A stretch of DNA of 64,000 bases from Bacteroidota bacterium (lineage in GTDB: Bacteria > Bacteroidota > Bacteroidia > Bacteroidales > JAAUTT01): NCBI GenBank assembly GCA_030706405.1, contig JAUZOO010000002.1:1-64000 (forward strand). The letters run 5' to 3'. Shown one piece after another: positions 53,709-63,059 of the stretch; the first letter of the stretch is position 1; the number at the start of each line of letters is the position of its first letter. Below the pieces are notes generated by a model, which was given only the letters and a program-made list of their open reading frames with translations, ran no database searches and was not told where the DNA came from. The position numbers and the translations under genes are program-made.

Positions 53709-54077
53709 AATGGTAATTTTATATAATTGAAAAATAGATAGTTATATTCCTGTTTGGACGAAAATATTTCGGCAAAATAGAAAGACCAAAAGACAGCATT
53801 TTTAGGCAAAAATCAAATTTGAAATCGGATAAAATTTTAAAAAAAATGCAAGCCCCCCTCAGATTGTATTTGAGGAGTTTATAAACTGACCAAAATGAAA
53901 TTAAAAGGTGCTTTTTTTGAGTTTGGAAGAACTGAATTTTGAAAGTAAACTAATCGAAAGGTCTTTTTTATTCGTTTTATAGTTAAAGCATATCAAATTA
54001 AAGGTTTTGAGCCAAAGAATCGTTGGACTGAAATATTTTGCTACTTTTAGCACCTGATCAATTCAAAATTCTATTTT
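53709..54077. other. 369-base divergent gap between the microprotein/oadB unit and resB
   Basis: No gene seen. A short weak hairpin (CCTCA/TGAGG) lies at 53857-53875. It should carry divergent promoters for oadB and resB. Confidence 0.6.
54042..54049 (+). promoter_or_regulatory. Candidate -7 box for resB
   Basis: TACTTTTA differs from TAnnTTTG at its last base; a TTGG lies at 54023. The gene's GTG starts 29 bases downstream. Confidence 0.35.
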
Positions 54078-55331
54078 GTGCAGATACCTAACTTCTCCGA
54101 ATTACGCGGCACACTGAGTCTATTCCGGGAGCGTCCCTGGAAGTTTAAGCATGGTTTTATTGCTGGTTTTTTGCTCTTTTTATCAGGAGTTTTGCTGGAG
54201 ATTATAACCGGAGGAAAAGGCTTAAAACCAATAACAATGCCTGTTAATATTTACCTTGCCGTTGTTTTCGTTTTTTTGCTTTTTTATCTGTATTTCAGCT
54301 TTCGCACCCATTGGCTGGTAAAATGGCTTTCCGGAACTCCTGCAGCATTGACTTCCATAATATTTTTGGCTATGCTGGTATTGCTGATGGGCTTTATCCC
54401 GCAGGAGCAATCTAATAGTCCTGCAATTTTTCGGTTAACGGGATTGTCGCATGTTAAATTAAGCTGGCCGTTTTTATTTATCGAAATATGGGTAATCATC
54501 GGCTTGGGGTTGGTTATCCTGCGTAGATCAATTCCGTATAAAAGAAAAAATTTAGGTTTTATCCTTAACCATTTAGGTTTATGGCTGATATTGGTTGCAG
54601 CCGGATTGGGAGCCGGTGATATAAGTCGCCTGGCAATCAATCTTATTGAAGATGGTGCCGAAAATAACATTGCTGTTTCAGAAAAGGGCGAAATGGTTAA
54701 GCTTCCATTTTCGTTGAAATTAATTGATTTTAAGATTGATGAATATCAGCCACGCTTGGCGTTTGTAGATGCTAAAACCGGAGCTTATTTACTGGAAAAG
54801 GGAAAAACGTTTCCAATGGTCCAAAAAGGATTAAAAACCACGATTTGGAACTGGAATATTACGGTTGAGGATTATTCTCCGCAAGTAATGCTGATTGACA
54901 GTGTGCTTCAAAATTCAACACTTCCGGGTAGTTGCCCGGCTGTTAAAATTAAAGCTGTTAAAACCGGCACAAAGGATACAATTTCCGGCTGGATTTCTTC
55001 CGGCAGTTTTAACCAAAAAATAGTATTTCTGCGATTAAACGAAGAATATATACTTATGCTTACTCCTCCGGAAGTGCGGAAATTCAGTTCCAAACTTTTG
55101 GTAAAAAAAGATAACTCCCGAGGTGATACCGTGATGCTCGAAGTGAATAAACCGCTAAAAATAAGTGGGTGGAAAATCTATCAAGCTGGGTACGACCAAA
55201 GTAAAGGCAAATGGTCGTCGCTTAGTGTACTCGAAGCCGTGCGTGACCCCTGGTTGCCTGTGGTTTACCTAGGCATTTACTTGCTAATGACTGGTGCTGT
55301 TTATATGTTTTGGATTGGACGTAAAAATTAG
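54078..55331 (+). CDS. resB: ResB-like cytochrome c biogenesis protein
   Basis: 417 aa with a GTG start. The first half has four predicted helices (residues about 27-45, 60-75, 90-110, 130-150), followed by a large periplasmic domain (about 190-390) and one last helix (VVYLGIYLLMTGAVYMFW). It matches the ResB/Ccs1 half of the system II haem lyase that moves haem out and attaches it to c-type apocytochromes. It is coupled to ccsA, 11 bases downstream. In many Bacteroidetes the two are fused, but here they are separate. Confidence 0.88.
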   Translation: MQIPNFSELRGTLSLFRERPWKFKHGFIAGFLLFLSGVLLEIITGGKGLKPITMPVNIYLAVVFVFLLFYLYFSFRTHWLVKWLSGTPAALTSIIFLAMLVLLMGFIPQEQSNSPAIFRLTGLSHVKLSWPFLFIEIWVIIGLGLVILRRSIPYKRKNLGFILNHLGLWLILVAAGLGAGDISRLAINLIEDGAENNIAVSEKGEMVKLPFSLKLIDFKIDEYQPRLAFVDAKTGAYLLEKGKTFPMVQKGLKTTIWNWNITVEDYSPQVMLIDSVLQNSTLPGSCPAVKIKAVKTGTKDTISGWISSGSFNQKIVFLRLNEEYILMLTPPEVRKFSSKLLVKKDNSRGDTVMLEVNKPLKISGWKIYQAGYDQSKGKWSSLSVLEAVRDPWLPVVYLGIYLLMTGAVYMFWIGRKN

Positions 55332-55342
55332 TTTATAACGAA

Positions 55343-56143
55343 ATGAACTGGGCTATTTTCCCTCTTTTTGCAACGCTTTCGGCTATCTTGTGGATAACCG
55401 GCGCAATACTCATCTATCTCGAAAACAAAAATCCCCGGTTCTTTAAATACGGAAACCTGGTTATTGTGGCTGGTTCCGGATTAATGGGCATCTTTCTTTT
55501 GACCTTGTGGATAACCCTTGGTCGCCCGCCGTTTCGTACGTTGGGCGAAACTCGTCTGTGGTATTCGTTTTTTTTGGTGGTTATCGGCTTTTTCACGTTT
55601 CACCGGTGGAACAATAAGTGGTTTCTGGCTTATTGTGTGGGGCTTGCTATTCTTTTTTTAGGGATCAATCTATTGCACCCCGAGACCTATGAAAAGGAGC
55701 TGATACCTGCCTTGCAAAGTCCATGGTTTGTGCCGCATGTCATTGTTTATATCCTTTCCTATGCCTTGCTGGCGGCATCTTCGTTGGTGGCTGTTAAAGG
55801 GCTTTACCAGGTTTACACCGACCGTGCCAAAACTGATAATCTAATTCTGGCCGATAATCTTGTTTATAAAGGTTTTTCGCTACTTACCTTAGGACTTATT
55901 TTTGGTGCTTTATGGGCCAAAGAAGTCTGGGGGCATTACTGGACCTGGGACCCGAAAGAAACCTGGGCCTTGCTAACGTGGCTTATCTATCTTATTTATA
56001 TCCATCTTCGGCAGAACCAACCGCAACGTATTAAATTTCACCTTTGGATGCTGGGACTGGCATTCGTAATCCTGCTGATTTGTTGGTTCGGAATAAACTA
56101 TCTCCCTTCTGCACAGAACTCAGTGCATGTGTATGCGCAATGA
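55343..56143 (+). CDS. ccsA: Cytochrome c biogenesis protein CcsA
   Basis: 266-aa membrane protein with about eight helices. The tryptophan-rich WWD signature is clear at WGHYWTWDPKETWALLTWLIYL (residues about 194-215), which binds the haem to be attached. The nearby histidine FVPHVIVYILSYALLAASS is the likely axial ligand. Together with ResB it forms the system II haem lyase. A haem c protein candidate is at 2167-3915. Confidence 0.93.
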   Translation: MNWAIFPLFATLSAILWITGAILIYLENKNPRFFKYGNLVIVAGSGLMGIFLLTLWITLGRPPFRTLGETRLWYSFFLVVIGFFTFHRWNNKWFLAYCVGLAILFLGINLLHPETYEKELIPALQSPWFVPHVIVYILSYALLAASSLVAVKGLYQVYTDRAKTDNLILADNLVYKGFSLLTLGLIFGALWAKEVWGHYWTWDPKETWALLTWLIYLIYIHLRQNQPQRIKFHLWMLGLAFVILLICWFGINYLPSAQNSVHVYAQ

Positions 56144-56146
56144 GTT

Positions 56147-56938
56147 TTAAAACCCACGCTGACGTTTTGCCTCAAAAATCAGTATTGCCGCCGATGTTGA
56201 AACATTGAGCGAGTCGGCCACGCCGCACATCGGTATTTTAACCTGCATGTCGGCTCCATTTAGCCAAGCCTCAGTGAGACCGTCGGCTTCGGTACCCATC
56301 ACAATGGCCGAGGGTACGGTAAAATCGGTTTCGTGATAAAACTGTTGGGCAGTAAGTGCTGCCGCAAAGCTTTTAATCCCTTTATCTCTTAGAAATGACA
56401 AAGCTTCGGCGGTGGTACAGGTTGCAACCTGTTGGGGGAAAATACATCCCAAGCTTGAACGTATCACGTTGGGGTTATAGATGTCGGTCTGCGGATCGCA
56501 AACAATAATGGCATCGAGGGCAGCAGCATCGGCAGTGCGGAGGATTGCCCCGAGGTTTCCGGGTTTCTCAACCGATTCGAGTACTAGTATCAACGGGTTC
56601 TCTGGTAGTTTTAAATCTGTTGGTTTCAGGTATCGGGGAACAATCAGAGCAATTAGCCCGTCGGAATTCTCGCGATAAGCCATCTTTTCAAAAACGGCCT
56701 TGGTCACTTCAAAAAACAGCGCTTTCGGAATTTTTCGAAACAGCTTTTCCGATTCGGGATGCAGGTTTACTTCTTTCGAAAAATAAAGTTCTTTTACGTT
56801 AAACCCGGCATCCACCGCTTTCAATATTTCCCTGAAACCTTCGGCCACAAAGATGTTCTGATCCTTGCGTTCACGGGCTTTCGAGAGGTGAACCACATTT
56901 TTGACACGGGCGTTTTGCAAGCTGGTAATTTTTTCCAT
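56147..56938 (-). CDS. TrmH/SpoU-family RNA 2'-O-methyltransferase
   Basis: 263 aa. The N-terminal substrate-binding domain begins SLQNARVKNVVHLSKARERKDQNIFVAEG. The C-terminal knotted SpoU domain has motif 1 ESVEKPGNLGAILRTADAA, motif 2 IVMGTEADGLTE and motif 3 IPMCGVADSLNVSTSAAILIFE, with the knot that binds S-adenosylmethionine. Which rRNA or tRNA nucleotide is methylated cannot be told from the sequence. Convergent with ccsA, stops 4 bases apart. Confidence 0.93.
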   Translation of the reverse strand: MEKITSLQNARVKNVVHLSKARERKDQNIFVAEGFREILKAVDAGFNVKELYFSKEVNLHPESEKLFRKIPKALFFEVTKAVFEKMAYRENSDGLIALIVPRYLKPTDLKLPENPLILVLESVEKPGNLGAILRTADAAALDAIIVCDPQTDIYNPNVIRSSLGCIFPQQVATCTTAEALSFLRDKGIKSFAAALTAQQFYHETDFTVPSAIVMGTEADGLTEAWLNGADMQVKIPMCGVADSLNVSTSAAILIFEAKRQRGF

Positions 56939-57027
56939 ATCCGATACTTTCCGGCAAAAGTATTCAATTTTGATACTTAATTATTCACTTGCCAAAATTT
57001 CCTTTAAAATCCGATTGCCATAATCAT

Positions 57028-57035
57028 TATCTTTG
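57028..57035 (+). promoter_or_regulatory. Candidate -7 promoter box of mnmA
   Basis: TATCTTTG matches TAnnTTTG exactly, 29 bases before the ATG at 57065. Confidence 0.55.
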
Positions 57036-57064
57036 CACCTCAAATTCAGGAAGGTATTATTGAA

Positions 57065-58258
57065 ATGAAGAAGCGCGTTGTAGTTGGTTTGTCTGGAGGT
57101 GTCGATTCGAGTGTTGCGGCTTATTTGCTTAAAAAGCAGGGCTACGATGTGATTGGTATGTTCATGATTAACTGGCACGAAACAACCGGAACCTTGTCGG
57201 GCGACTGCCCCTGGAATGACGACCTGATTTTCGCTGAACTCGTTGCGCGCAAGCTCGACATCCCTTTTCATACCGTTGATTTTAGTGAAGAATACGGAAA
57301 ACGGGTGGTGGATTATATGTTTTCGGAATACGAAAATGGACGTACACCAAATCCCGACGTGCTTTGCAACCGCGAAGTAAAGTTCGACTTATTTGTGGAT
57401 GCCGCCCGCCGCTTCGATGCTGAATTTGTGGCTACCGGTCATTATTGCCGTAAAGATGAATTTACGGATGCTGATGGGACAACGGTTTACCGATTACTTG
57501 CCGGTTCTGACCCAAACAAGGATCAAAGTTATTTTCTTTGCCAGCTTTCGCAGAAACAGCTTTCTAATGCGCTATTCCCGGTTGGCCATTTACTGAAACC
57601 TGAAGTACGTAAGATTGCCGATGAACTTGGCTTGGCAACTGCTCAACGAAAAGATTCCCAAGGCGTTTGTTTTGTTGGAAAGATTGATCTGCCGGTATTT
57701 CTTCAACAAAAGATAAAAAGTCGTGAAGGGAAGATTATTGAGATTCCTGCCGACAGTGCTGCCTATACAATCAATATTGCGGATAACGACTGGCACGAAA
57801 CGCTTAAAATATATTCTACACCATACAGTTATCGCGAGGTTAAAGGCCGGATGGTGGGACATCACCAGGGTGCACACTTCCTAACCATTGGTCAGCGTAA
57901 AGGCCTGAATGTTGGTGGCATGGCCAAGCCTCTCTTTGTAATTGCAACCGACGTAGAAAACAACGTGGTTTATACCGGTCAGGGCGACGATCATCCGGGA
58001 TTATACAGAAAGGCTTTATTTATTAAAAACGAAGATATTCATTGGATACGTCGTGATTTGACCATGAAAGCTGGCGAACAGCGCGATTTTTTGGTGCGTA
58101 TCCGTTATCGCCAGCCTTTGCAGAAAGCCACGTTATATCGTTTTGATGATGGCTTGTATATTTATTTTGAAAAACCGCAGCGAGGCATTACTGCCGGACA
58201 GTTTGCAGCCTGGTACGATGGCGAAGAGCTTTGCGGGTCGGGCGTAATAAATGGTTAA
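57065..58258 (+). CDS. mnmA: tRNA-specific 2-thiouridylase
   Basis: 397 aa. Adds sulfur at the wobble uridine (U34) of tRNA-Lys, -Glu and -Gln. The PP-loop GLSGGVDSSVAAYLLKKQGYDV (residues 8-29) activates the tRNA with ATP. The catalytic cysteine lies in NPDVLCNREVKF and the second in QGVCFVGKI, with KDQSYFLCQL between. A C-terminal beta barrel starts near residue 280. It is about 30 aa longer than E. coli MnmA. Single gene with its own promoter and terminator. Confidence 0.96.
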   Translation: MKKRVVVGLSGGVDSSVAAYLLKKQGYDVIGMFMINWHETTGTLSGDCPWNDDLIFAELVARKLDIPFHTVDFSEEYGKRVVDYMFSEYENGRTPNPDVLCNREVKFDLFVDAARRFDAEFVATGHYCRKDEFTDADGTTVYRLLAGSDPNKDQSYFLCQLSQKQLSNALFPVGHLLKPEVRKIADELGLATAQRKDSQGVCFVGKIDLPVFLQQKIKSREGKIIEIPADSAAYTINIADNDWHETLKIYSTPYSYREVKGRMVGHHQGAHFLTIGQRKGLNVGGMAKPLFVIATDVENNVVYTGQGDDHPGLYRKALFIKNEDIHWIRRDLTMKAGEQRDFLVRIRYRQPLQKATLYRFDDGLYIYFEKPQRGITAGQFAAWYDGEELCGSGVING

Positions 58259-58259
58259 T

Positions 58260-58302
58260 AGAACGAGAAAGGGCTTCATTTTAGGAAGCCCTTTCTCGTT
58301 CT
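58260..58302 (+). terminator. Terminator of mnmA
   Basis: Perfect 18-base arms (starting AGAACGAGAAAGGGCTTC) around seven bases. It can also serve the convergent OYE gene. Confidence 0.88.
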
Positions 58303-58340
58303 ATTAAATCTATTCAAAACAGAAGTTTGGCAGCATTCAA

Positions 58341-59516
58341 TTATTTTGTTCGTCGTTTAAAAGCATGGTTGTATTGAACAGGCCAGATTTGTTCCCCGCC
58401 AAGTTCATGTAGGGCTTTTTGAGCCCAATAAGGATCGCGAAGTAATTCTCTGCCAAGTAATACCAGATCGGCATCACCTCCGGTAATAATTTCATTGGCA
58501 TGAGAAGGTTCGGTAATTATCCCCACAGCACTGGTCATAATTCCCGATTCCTCGCGGATCCGACGGGCAAATTGCACTTGATATCCTTTCCCGACAGGTA
58601 TATGGGCTGTAGGAACCAAACCTCCGGAAGAAACATCAATAAGATCAACACCCAGATCCTTGAGTCGTTTAGCAAGTTCTACCGATTCGTCGATATTCCA
58701 TCCGCCATCAACCCAGTCGGTCGCCGATATTCGCACAAACAATAACAATTCGTCCGGGATCAGGTCTCGGAGTTGTTTAGCAATTTGCAGAGTTAAACGC
58801 ATCCTGTTTTGAAGCGAACCTCCATATTTATCCTGACGATTGTTGCTGAGCGGGGAAAGGAACTGATGTAGAAGATAACCATGGGCTGCGTGAAGTTCTA
58901 TAACCTTGAAACCTGCCACGAGGGCACGACGGGCAGCAGCCTCGAATGCTGCGACAATATTGTCGATTTCTGCATTATCCAAAGGATGCGGAATTTGGTC
59001 TCCATCGCTAAAGGGGATATCTCCGGCTCCGACGATAGGCCATCCACCCTCTTCGGGTTTTATAGATGCTCCACCTTTCCATGGTACATTAACACATGCT
59101 TTTCGCCCTGCATGAGCCAGCTGAATGCCCGGAACAGCTCCTTGCGACGCTACAAAGTCGGCAATTCTGGCGAGCGGTGCAATATGTTCATCACTCCATA
59201 AACCAACATCCGAGGGCGATATCCTGCCTTCGGGAGTGACTGCCGTTGCTTCAACAATGATCAACCCTGTACCTCCTGCAGCTCTACTCCCAAGATGAAC
59301 CAAATGCCAATCGGTGGCAAAGCCGTCGGTAGCACAATACTGACACATTGGGGACATTGCAATACGGTTCCGAAGTGTGATACCTCGCATAGTTATAGGA
59401 CTGAGTAAATCGACTTCCGGTAATTCAAGGTCGTTGCTTGAATCTGCAGGACTACCGTGAGCTGCAGTCCTCAGGTTTAGATCTTCCGACGAAGGTTCTA
59501 CATGTTCATTTTTCAT
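58341..59516 (-). CDS. NADH:flavin oxidoreductase, old yellow enzyme (YqjM/XenA type)
   Basis: 391-aa FMN enzyme that reduces the C=C bond of alpha,beta-unsaturated carbonyls and nitro compounds. The TIM-barrel starts near residue 38 (LLSPITMRGITLRNRIAMSPMCQYCA), with the active-site Cys of the YqjM class in SPMCQY. The substrate histidines lie in IQLAHAGRKAC and ELHAAHGYLLHQF. FMN phosphate contacts are near GGDADLVLLGRELLRDPYW. The N-terminal 37 residues are a variable extension with no signal peptide. Alone, convergent with mnmA. Confidence 0.94.
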   Translation of the reverse strand: MKNEHVEPSSEDLNLRTAAHGSPADSSNDLELPEVDLLSPITMRGITLRNRIAMSPMCQYCATDGFATDWHLVHLGSRAAGGTGLIIVEATAVTPEGRISPSDVGLWSDEHIAPLARIADFVASQGAVPGIQLAHAGRKACVNVPWKGGASIKPEEGGWPIVGAGDIPFSDGDQIPHPLDNAEIDNIVAAFEAAARRALVAGFKVIELHAAHGYLLHQFLSPLSNNRQDKYGGSLQNRMRLTLQIAKQLRDLIPDELLLFVRISATDWVDGGWNIDESVELAKRLKDLGVDLIDVSSGGLVPTAHIPVGKGYQVQFARRIREESGIMTSAVGIITEPSHANEIITGGDADLVLLGRELLRDPYWAQKALHELGGEQIWPVQYNHAFKRRTK

Positions 59517-59705
59517 AATCTTTTCCTTTTACAATATCAAAACTTATAATTCGGTATTTTTTAAATTTCGTTTTAGTTGTTTAAACAAAAAAAGTACAAA
59601 AAAGATGTCATTCAGGGAATTTTATTATCAGTGGTTTAAAAAAGTCCTAACCAGAAATTGAGGATAAAAACCTCTTTGAAAATTTTATTTGATTCAGGAA
59701 AAGGA

Positions 59706-59713
59706 TAATTTTG
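59706..59713 (+). promoter_or_regulatory. Candidate -7 box for the DUF3127 gene
   Basis: TAATTTTG fits TAnnTTTG, 22 bases before the ATG at 59736. No well-spaced -33 TTTG was found. Confidence 0.4.
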
Positions 59714-59735
59714 ACGCATAAAGAAAAACTAGAAA

Positions 59736-60122
59736 ATGGCACTCGAATTATCAGGTAAAGTTATTTCACTTCTTCCCGAACAAACAGGATCGGGTAAAAA
59801 TGGAACATGGTCAAAGATTGATTTTGTAATCGAAACGGAAGACCAGTATCCTAAAAAAGTTTGTTTTAGCAGCTGGGGCGATAAAGTTGCCCAGGTTAAA
59901 GGCTTGCAACCCGGACAAAAGGTTAAGGTTTCATTTAACGTGGAATCGCGCGAGTTTAACGGCAAGTGGTACACCGACCTTCGTATCTGGAAACTGGAAA
60001 CCAACAGCCAAAACTCTGCTCAGGGTGAAGGTCCCGATTTCGATGCCTATCCTATTTCGGCTAATGATGAATATTTGTCGGCAGCTAAAGACAGTAATCC
60101 GTCCGATGATTTGCCATTTTAA
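59736..60122 (+). CDS. DUF3127 protein
   Basis: 128 aa. The ELSGKVISLLPEQTGSGKNGTWSKIDFVIETEDQYPKKVCFSSWGDKV pattern is DUF3127, an OB-fold-like domain similar to single-stranded DNA-binding proteins. The acidic C-terminal end (SANDEYLSAAKDSNPSDDLPF) resembles the SSB tail with a terminal DDLPF. This hints that it binds single-stranded DNA or RNA and recruits partners through its tail. Wide in this phylum. Confidence 0.88.
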   Translation: MALELSGKVISLLPEQTGSGKNGTWSKIDFVIETEDQYPKKVCFSSWGDKVAQVKGLQPGQKVKVSFNVESREFNGKWYTDLRIWKLETNSQNSAQGEGPDFDAYPISANDEYLSAAKDSNPSDDLPF

Positions 60123-60157
60123 ATATAACGAGATCGATTTATCTTTTTAATAAAGAC

Positions 60158-60194
60158 AAAAAATCCGGGTAGTAACACACTATCCGGATTTTTT
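60158..60194 (+). terminator. Terminator of the DUF3127 gene
   Basis: Hairpin AAAAATCCGG...CCGGATTTTT with inner AGT/ACT pairs, near-perfect, followed by T run. Confidence 0.88.
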
Positions 60195-60213
60195 ATGAAG
60201 TAAGGGAAGGAAC

Positions 60214-62343
60214 CTATTTAACATCTTTCATCGACAGCTGGATGCGTTTGCGGGGCACGTCCACCTCAAGTACTTTGACTCTTACGTGCTGATGGAGTTT
60301 TACTACTTCGTTGGGGTCGCTAACAAAACGGTCGGCAAGTTGAGAGATGTGTACCAGTCCGTCCTGTTTTACGCCAATATCCACGAAGCAACCGAATTTA
60401 GTGATGTTGGTAACAATGCCGGGTAGTTCCATGCCGGCTATTACATCGCTAATCTTATAAACGTCCTTGGAAAATTCGAAAACCTGAATGGCAGAACGAG
60501 GGTCGAGGCCTGGTTTTGAGAGCTCCTGCACAATATCCTGGAGCGTGGGTAACCCGACGTTATCGGAAACATACCGTTTCAGTTCAATCTTTTTGCGGAG
60601 TTCATCGGTTTTGAGTAGGTCGGCTACAGTAGCCCCGGAGTCTTTGGCCATTTGTTCCACCACGTGGTAACTTTCGGGGTGAACGGCGCTGTTATCGAGC
60701 GGGTTTTTGGCATTGGGAATACGAAGAAATCCTGCACATTGCTCAAAAGCTTTATCGCCGAGGCGGGGAACTTTTTTGAGCTCTTTTCGCGAACTGAAAG
60801 CCCCGTTTTCTTTTCGGTAATTCACAATGTTTTGAGCCAATTGAGGACCTAATCCAGATACATAGGTTAAGAGGTGCTTGCTGGCTGTGTTGAGGTTTAC
60901 TCCAACCTGATTAACACAGCTTTCAACAACAGCGTCAAGGCTTTTTTTGAGTTTGGATTGGTCAACATCGTGCTGATATTGGCCTACGCCAATGGATTTA
61001 GGGTCGATTTTTACCAGTTCAGCCAGCGGGTCCATCAGGCGACGGCCAATGGATACTGCTCCGCGAACGGTAACGTCGTATTCTGGAAATTCCTCGCGTG
61101 CCACCGGCGATGCTGAATATATCGAAGCCCCGTTTTCGCTTACCACATATACCTGTACTTTGCGGTCGAACTGTATGCGCTGAATGAATTGTTCGGTTTC
61201 GCGGCTGGCAGTGCCGTTCCCGATGGCGATGGCTTCTATTTTATATGTGCTCACCATCGTCGATATTTTTTTCATCGCAAGGCTGGTTTCGCTTTGCGGT
61301 GGGTGAGGGTAGATGGTTTCGTTATGCAACAGGTTTCCTTGAGCATCGAGGCATACCACCTTGCATCCGGTACGGAAACCGGGGTCGAGGGCCAGTACGG
61401 TTTTTTGTCCGAGTGGCGATGCCAGCAGGAGCTGACGCAGGTTTTCGGTAAATACCTTGATGGCTTCTTCGTCGGCCTGTTCCTTGGAAAGGTTTTTGAA
61501 TTCGGTTTCGATGGATGAGCCGAGCAAACGTTTATAGCTGTCGATGACCGCTTCGCGTACCTGTTGGGACGATTCGAGCCTTCCGCGTACAAATTGCTTT
61601 TCGAGGATTTCGATGGCCTCGTCTTCCGATGGCTCGATGGATATTTTTAAAAAGCCTTCATCTTCGCCGCGGCGCATGGCCAAAAGACGGTGCGAGGGGC
61701 ATCGGCGCAAAGGTTCTGAAAAATCGAAATAATCTTTGTATTTGATACCTTCTTCCTCTTTGCCTTTGGCTACTTTCGAATAGATGAAAGCCTCGTGGCC
61801 AAAGAGGTTACGGATGTTGTTACGGGCTCGGAGGTCTTCGCTTACCCATTCGGCAATGATGTCGCGAGCGCCTTGTAAAGCCTCGTCAGAGTCGGCTACC
61901 TTATCGTTCAGAAACCGGGCAGCAAGCGAATCGACGTCTCTTTCCTGCTGGCGGAAAAGGGTTTCGGCGAGCGGTTCGAGGCCTTTTTCCTTGGCGATGG
62001 AGGCGCGGGTTTTACGTTTGGGTTTATAGGGGAGATAAATATCTTCGAGTTCGGAAAGAATGTACGTATTTTCGAGTTTATTGCGGAGCTCGTCGGTGAG
62101 TTTTTCTTGTTCGTCAATGGATTTGAGGATAGCATCACGACGTTTATCTACCTCGAGCAGTTTTCCGTACTGCTCCTTAACGGCCAGTACCTGAACCTCG
62201 TCGAGCGTTCCGGTAGCTTCCTTCCGGTAACGGCTGATAAACGGAACGGTAGCGCCTTCTTCTAAAAGTTTAATGGTGTTTTTTACCTGCCATTGGGCAA
62301 CGGCCAGGTTTTTGGCGATGATTTCGATATGTTTTTCGGTCAT
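60214..62343 (-). CDS. tex: Tex-family transcription accessory protein
   Basis: 709 aa. Tex is an RNA-binding protein involved in transcription elongation and termination. The N-terminal Tex domain starts MTEKHIEIIAKNL; the YqgF-like core has LALDPGFRTGCKVV (near residue 320). Helix-hairpin-helix motifs follow (TYVSGLGPQLAQNIVNYR, KVPRLGDKAFEQCAG), and an S1 RNA-binding domain at the end (about 640-705, IVTNITKFGCFVDIGVKQDGLVHISQLAD). Full length. Confidence 0.97.
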   Translation of the reverse strand: MTEKHIEIIAKNLAVAQWQVKNTIKLLEEGATVPFISRYRKEATGTLDEVQVLAVKEQYGKLLEVDKRRDAILKSIDEQEKLTDELRNKLENTYILSELEDIYLPYKPKRKTRASIAKEKGLEPLAETLFRQQERDVDSLAARFLNDKVADSDEALQGARDIIAEWVSEDLRARNNIRNLFGHEAFIYSKVAKGKEEEGIKYKDYFDFSEPLRRCPSHRLLAMRRGEDEGFLKISIEPSEDEAIEILEKQFVRGRLESSQQVREAVIDSYKRLLGSSIETEFKNLSKEQADEEAIKVFTENLRQLLLASPLGQKTVLALDPGFRTGCKVVCLDAQGNLLHNETIYPHPPQSETSLAMKKISTMVSTYKIEAIAIGNGTASRETEQFIQRIQFDRKVQVYVVSENGASIYSASPVAREEFPEYDVTVRGAVSIGRRLMDPLAELVKIDPKSIGVGQYQHDVDQSKLKKSLDAVVESCVNQVGVNLNTASKHLLTYVSGLGPQLAQNIVNYRKENGAFSSRKELKKVPRLGDKAFEQCAGFLRIPNAKNPLDNSAVHPESYHVVEQMAKDSGATVADLLKTDELRKKIELKRYVSDNVGLPTLQDIVQELSKPGLDPRSAIQVFEFSKDVYKISDVIAGMELPGIVTNITKFGCFVDIGVKQDGLVHISQLADRFVSDPNEVVKLHQHVRVKVLEVDVPRKRIQLSMKDVK

Positions 62344-62434
62344 TATTTTGGGCTTTAGCAGCCCAAAGGTAAAAATAATGTTGAAAGGTGAGGTGCTGGA
62401 AGATTTGCAAGATCGCAGCCCTGTGTCAATTTGT

Positions 62435-62442
62435 TATCTTTG
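62435..62442 (+). promoter_or_regulatory. Candidate promoter box of the pseudouridine synthase gene
   Basis: TATCTTTG matches TAnnTTTG and lies inside the longest open frame (which begins at a TTG at 62431). This implies that the real start is downstream. Confidence 0.5.
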
Positions 62443-62469
62443 CAACCTGAATCTTTGAATTTTGAATCC

Positions 62470-63054
62470 TTGAACCAATATTTCATTATATACAAGCCCT
62501 TTGGAATGCTCAGCCAGTTTACGGCCGAGGGCGATAAAGCCACGTTGGCACAGCTCGGACAATTTCCGCCGGATGTTTATCCTGTGGGGCGGCTCGATGC
62601 TGATAGCGAAGGGCTGCTTATTCTTACCAACGATAAGGAATTAAATCATCGGTTGCTGAATCCTAAATTCAGGCATAAACGAACTTATCTGGCCCAGGTT
62701 GACGGGGCTGTAACACCCGAAGCTATTGAAAAGCTTTGCAAAGGAGTAACCATCACCGTTGACGGTAGGCCATACGCTACCTTGCCCGCCCAGGCAAAAG
62801 CATTGACTGCGGAACCCGGTTTGCCGGAACGCATTCCGCCGATCAGGTATCGCAAAAGCATCCCTACTTCGTGGGTTGAACTGACCCTGCACGAGGGCAA
62901 GAACCGTCAGGTGCGCAAGATGACCGCATCGGTTGGGTTTCCTACCTTGCGCTTGGTGCGGGTTGCTATTGAAGGAATTCAGTTGGGGGGGATGCAGCCC
63001 GGAGAGGTGCGGGAGTTATATCACGAGAAAATTTACAGGTTGTTGTTCGGATAA
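62470..63054 (+). CDS. Pseudouridine synthase, RluE/RsuA-like
   Basis: About 194 aa. The frame is open from a TTG at 62431, but a promoter box overlaps that start, so I place translation at the TTG at 62470 (LNQYFIIYKPFGM). The family core is present: KPFGMLSQFT, the catalytic aspartate in VGRLDADSEGLLILTND, HKRTYLAQVDG, and the C-terminal EGKNRQVRKMTASVGFPTLRLVRV. It isomerises a uridine in rRNA. No S4 domain. Divergent from tex. Confidence 0.9.
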   Translation: MNQYFIIYKPFGMLSQFTAEGDKATLAQLGQFPPDVYPVGRLDADSEGLLILTNDKELNHRLLNPKFRHKRTYLAQVDGAVTPEAIEKLCKGVTITVDGRPYATLPAQAKALTAEPGLPERIPPIRYRKSIPTSWVELTLHEGKNRQVRKMTASVGFPTLRLVRVAIEGIQLGGMQPGEVRELYHEKIYRLLFG

Positions 63055-63059
63055 CTTAA

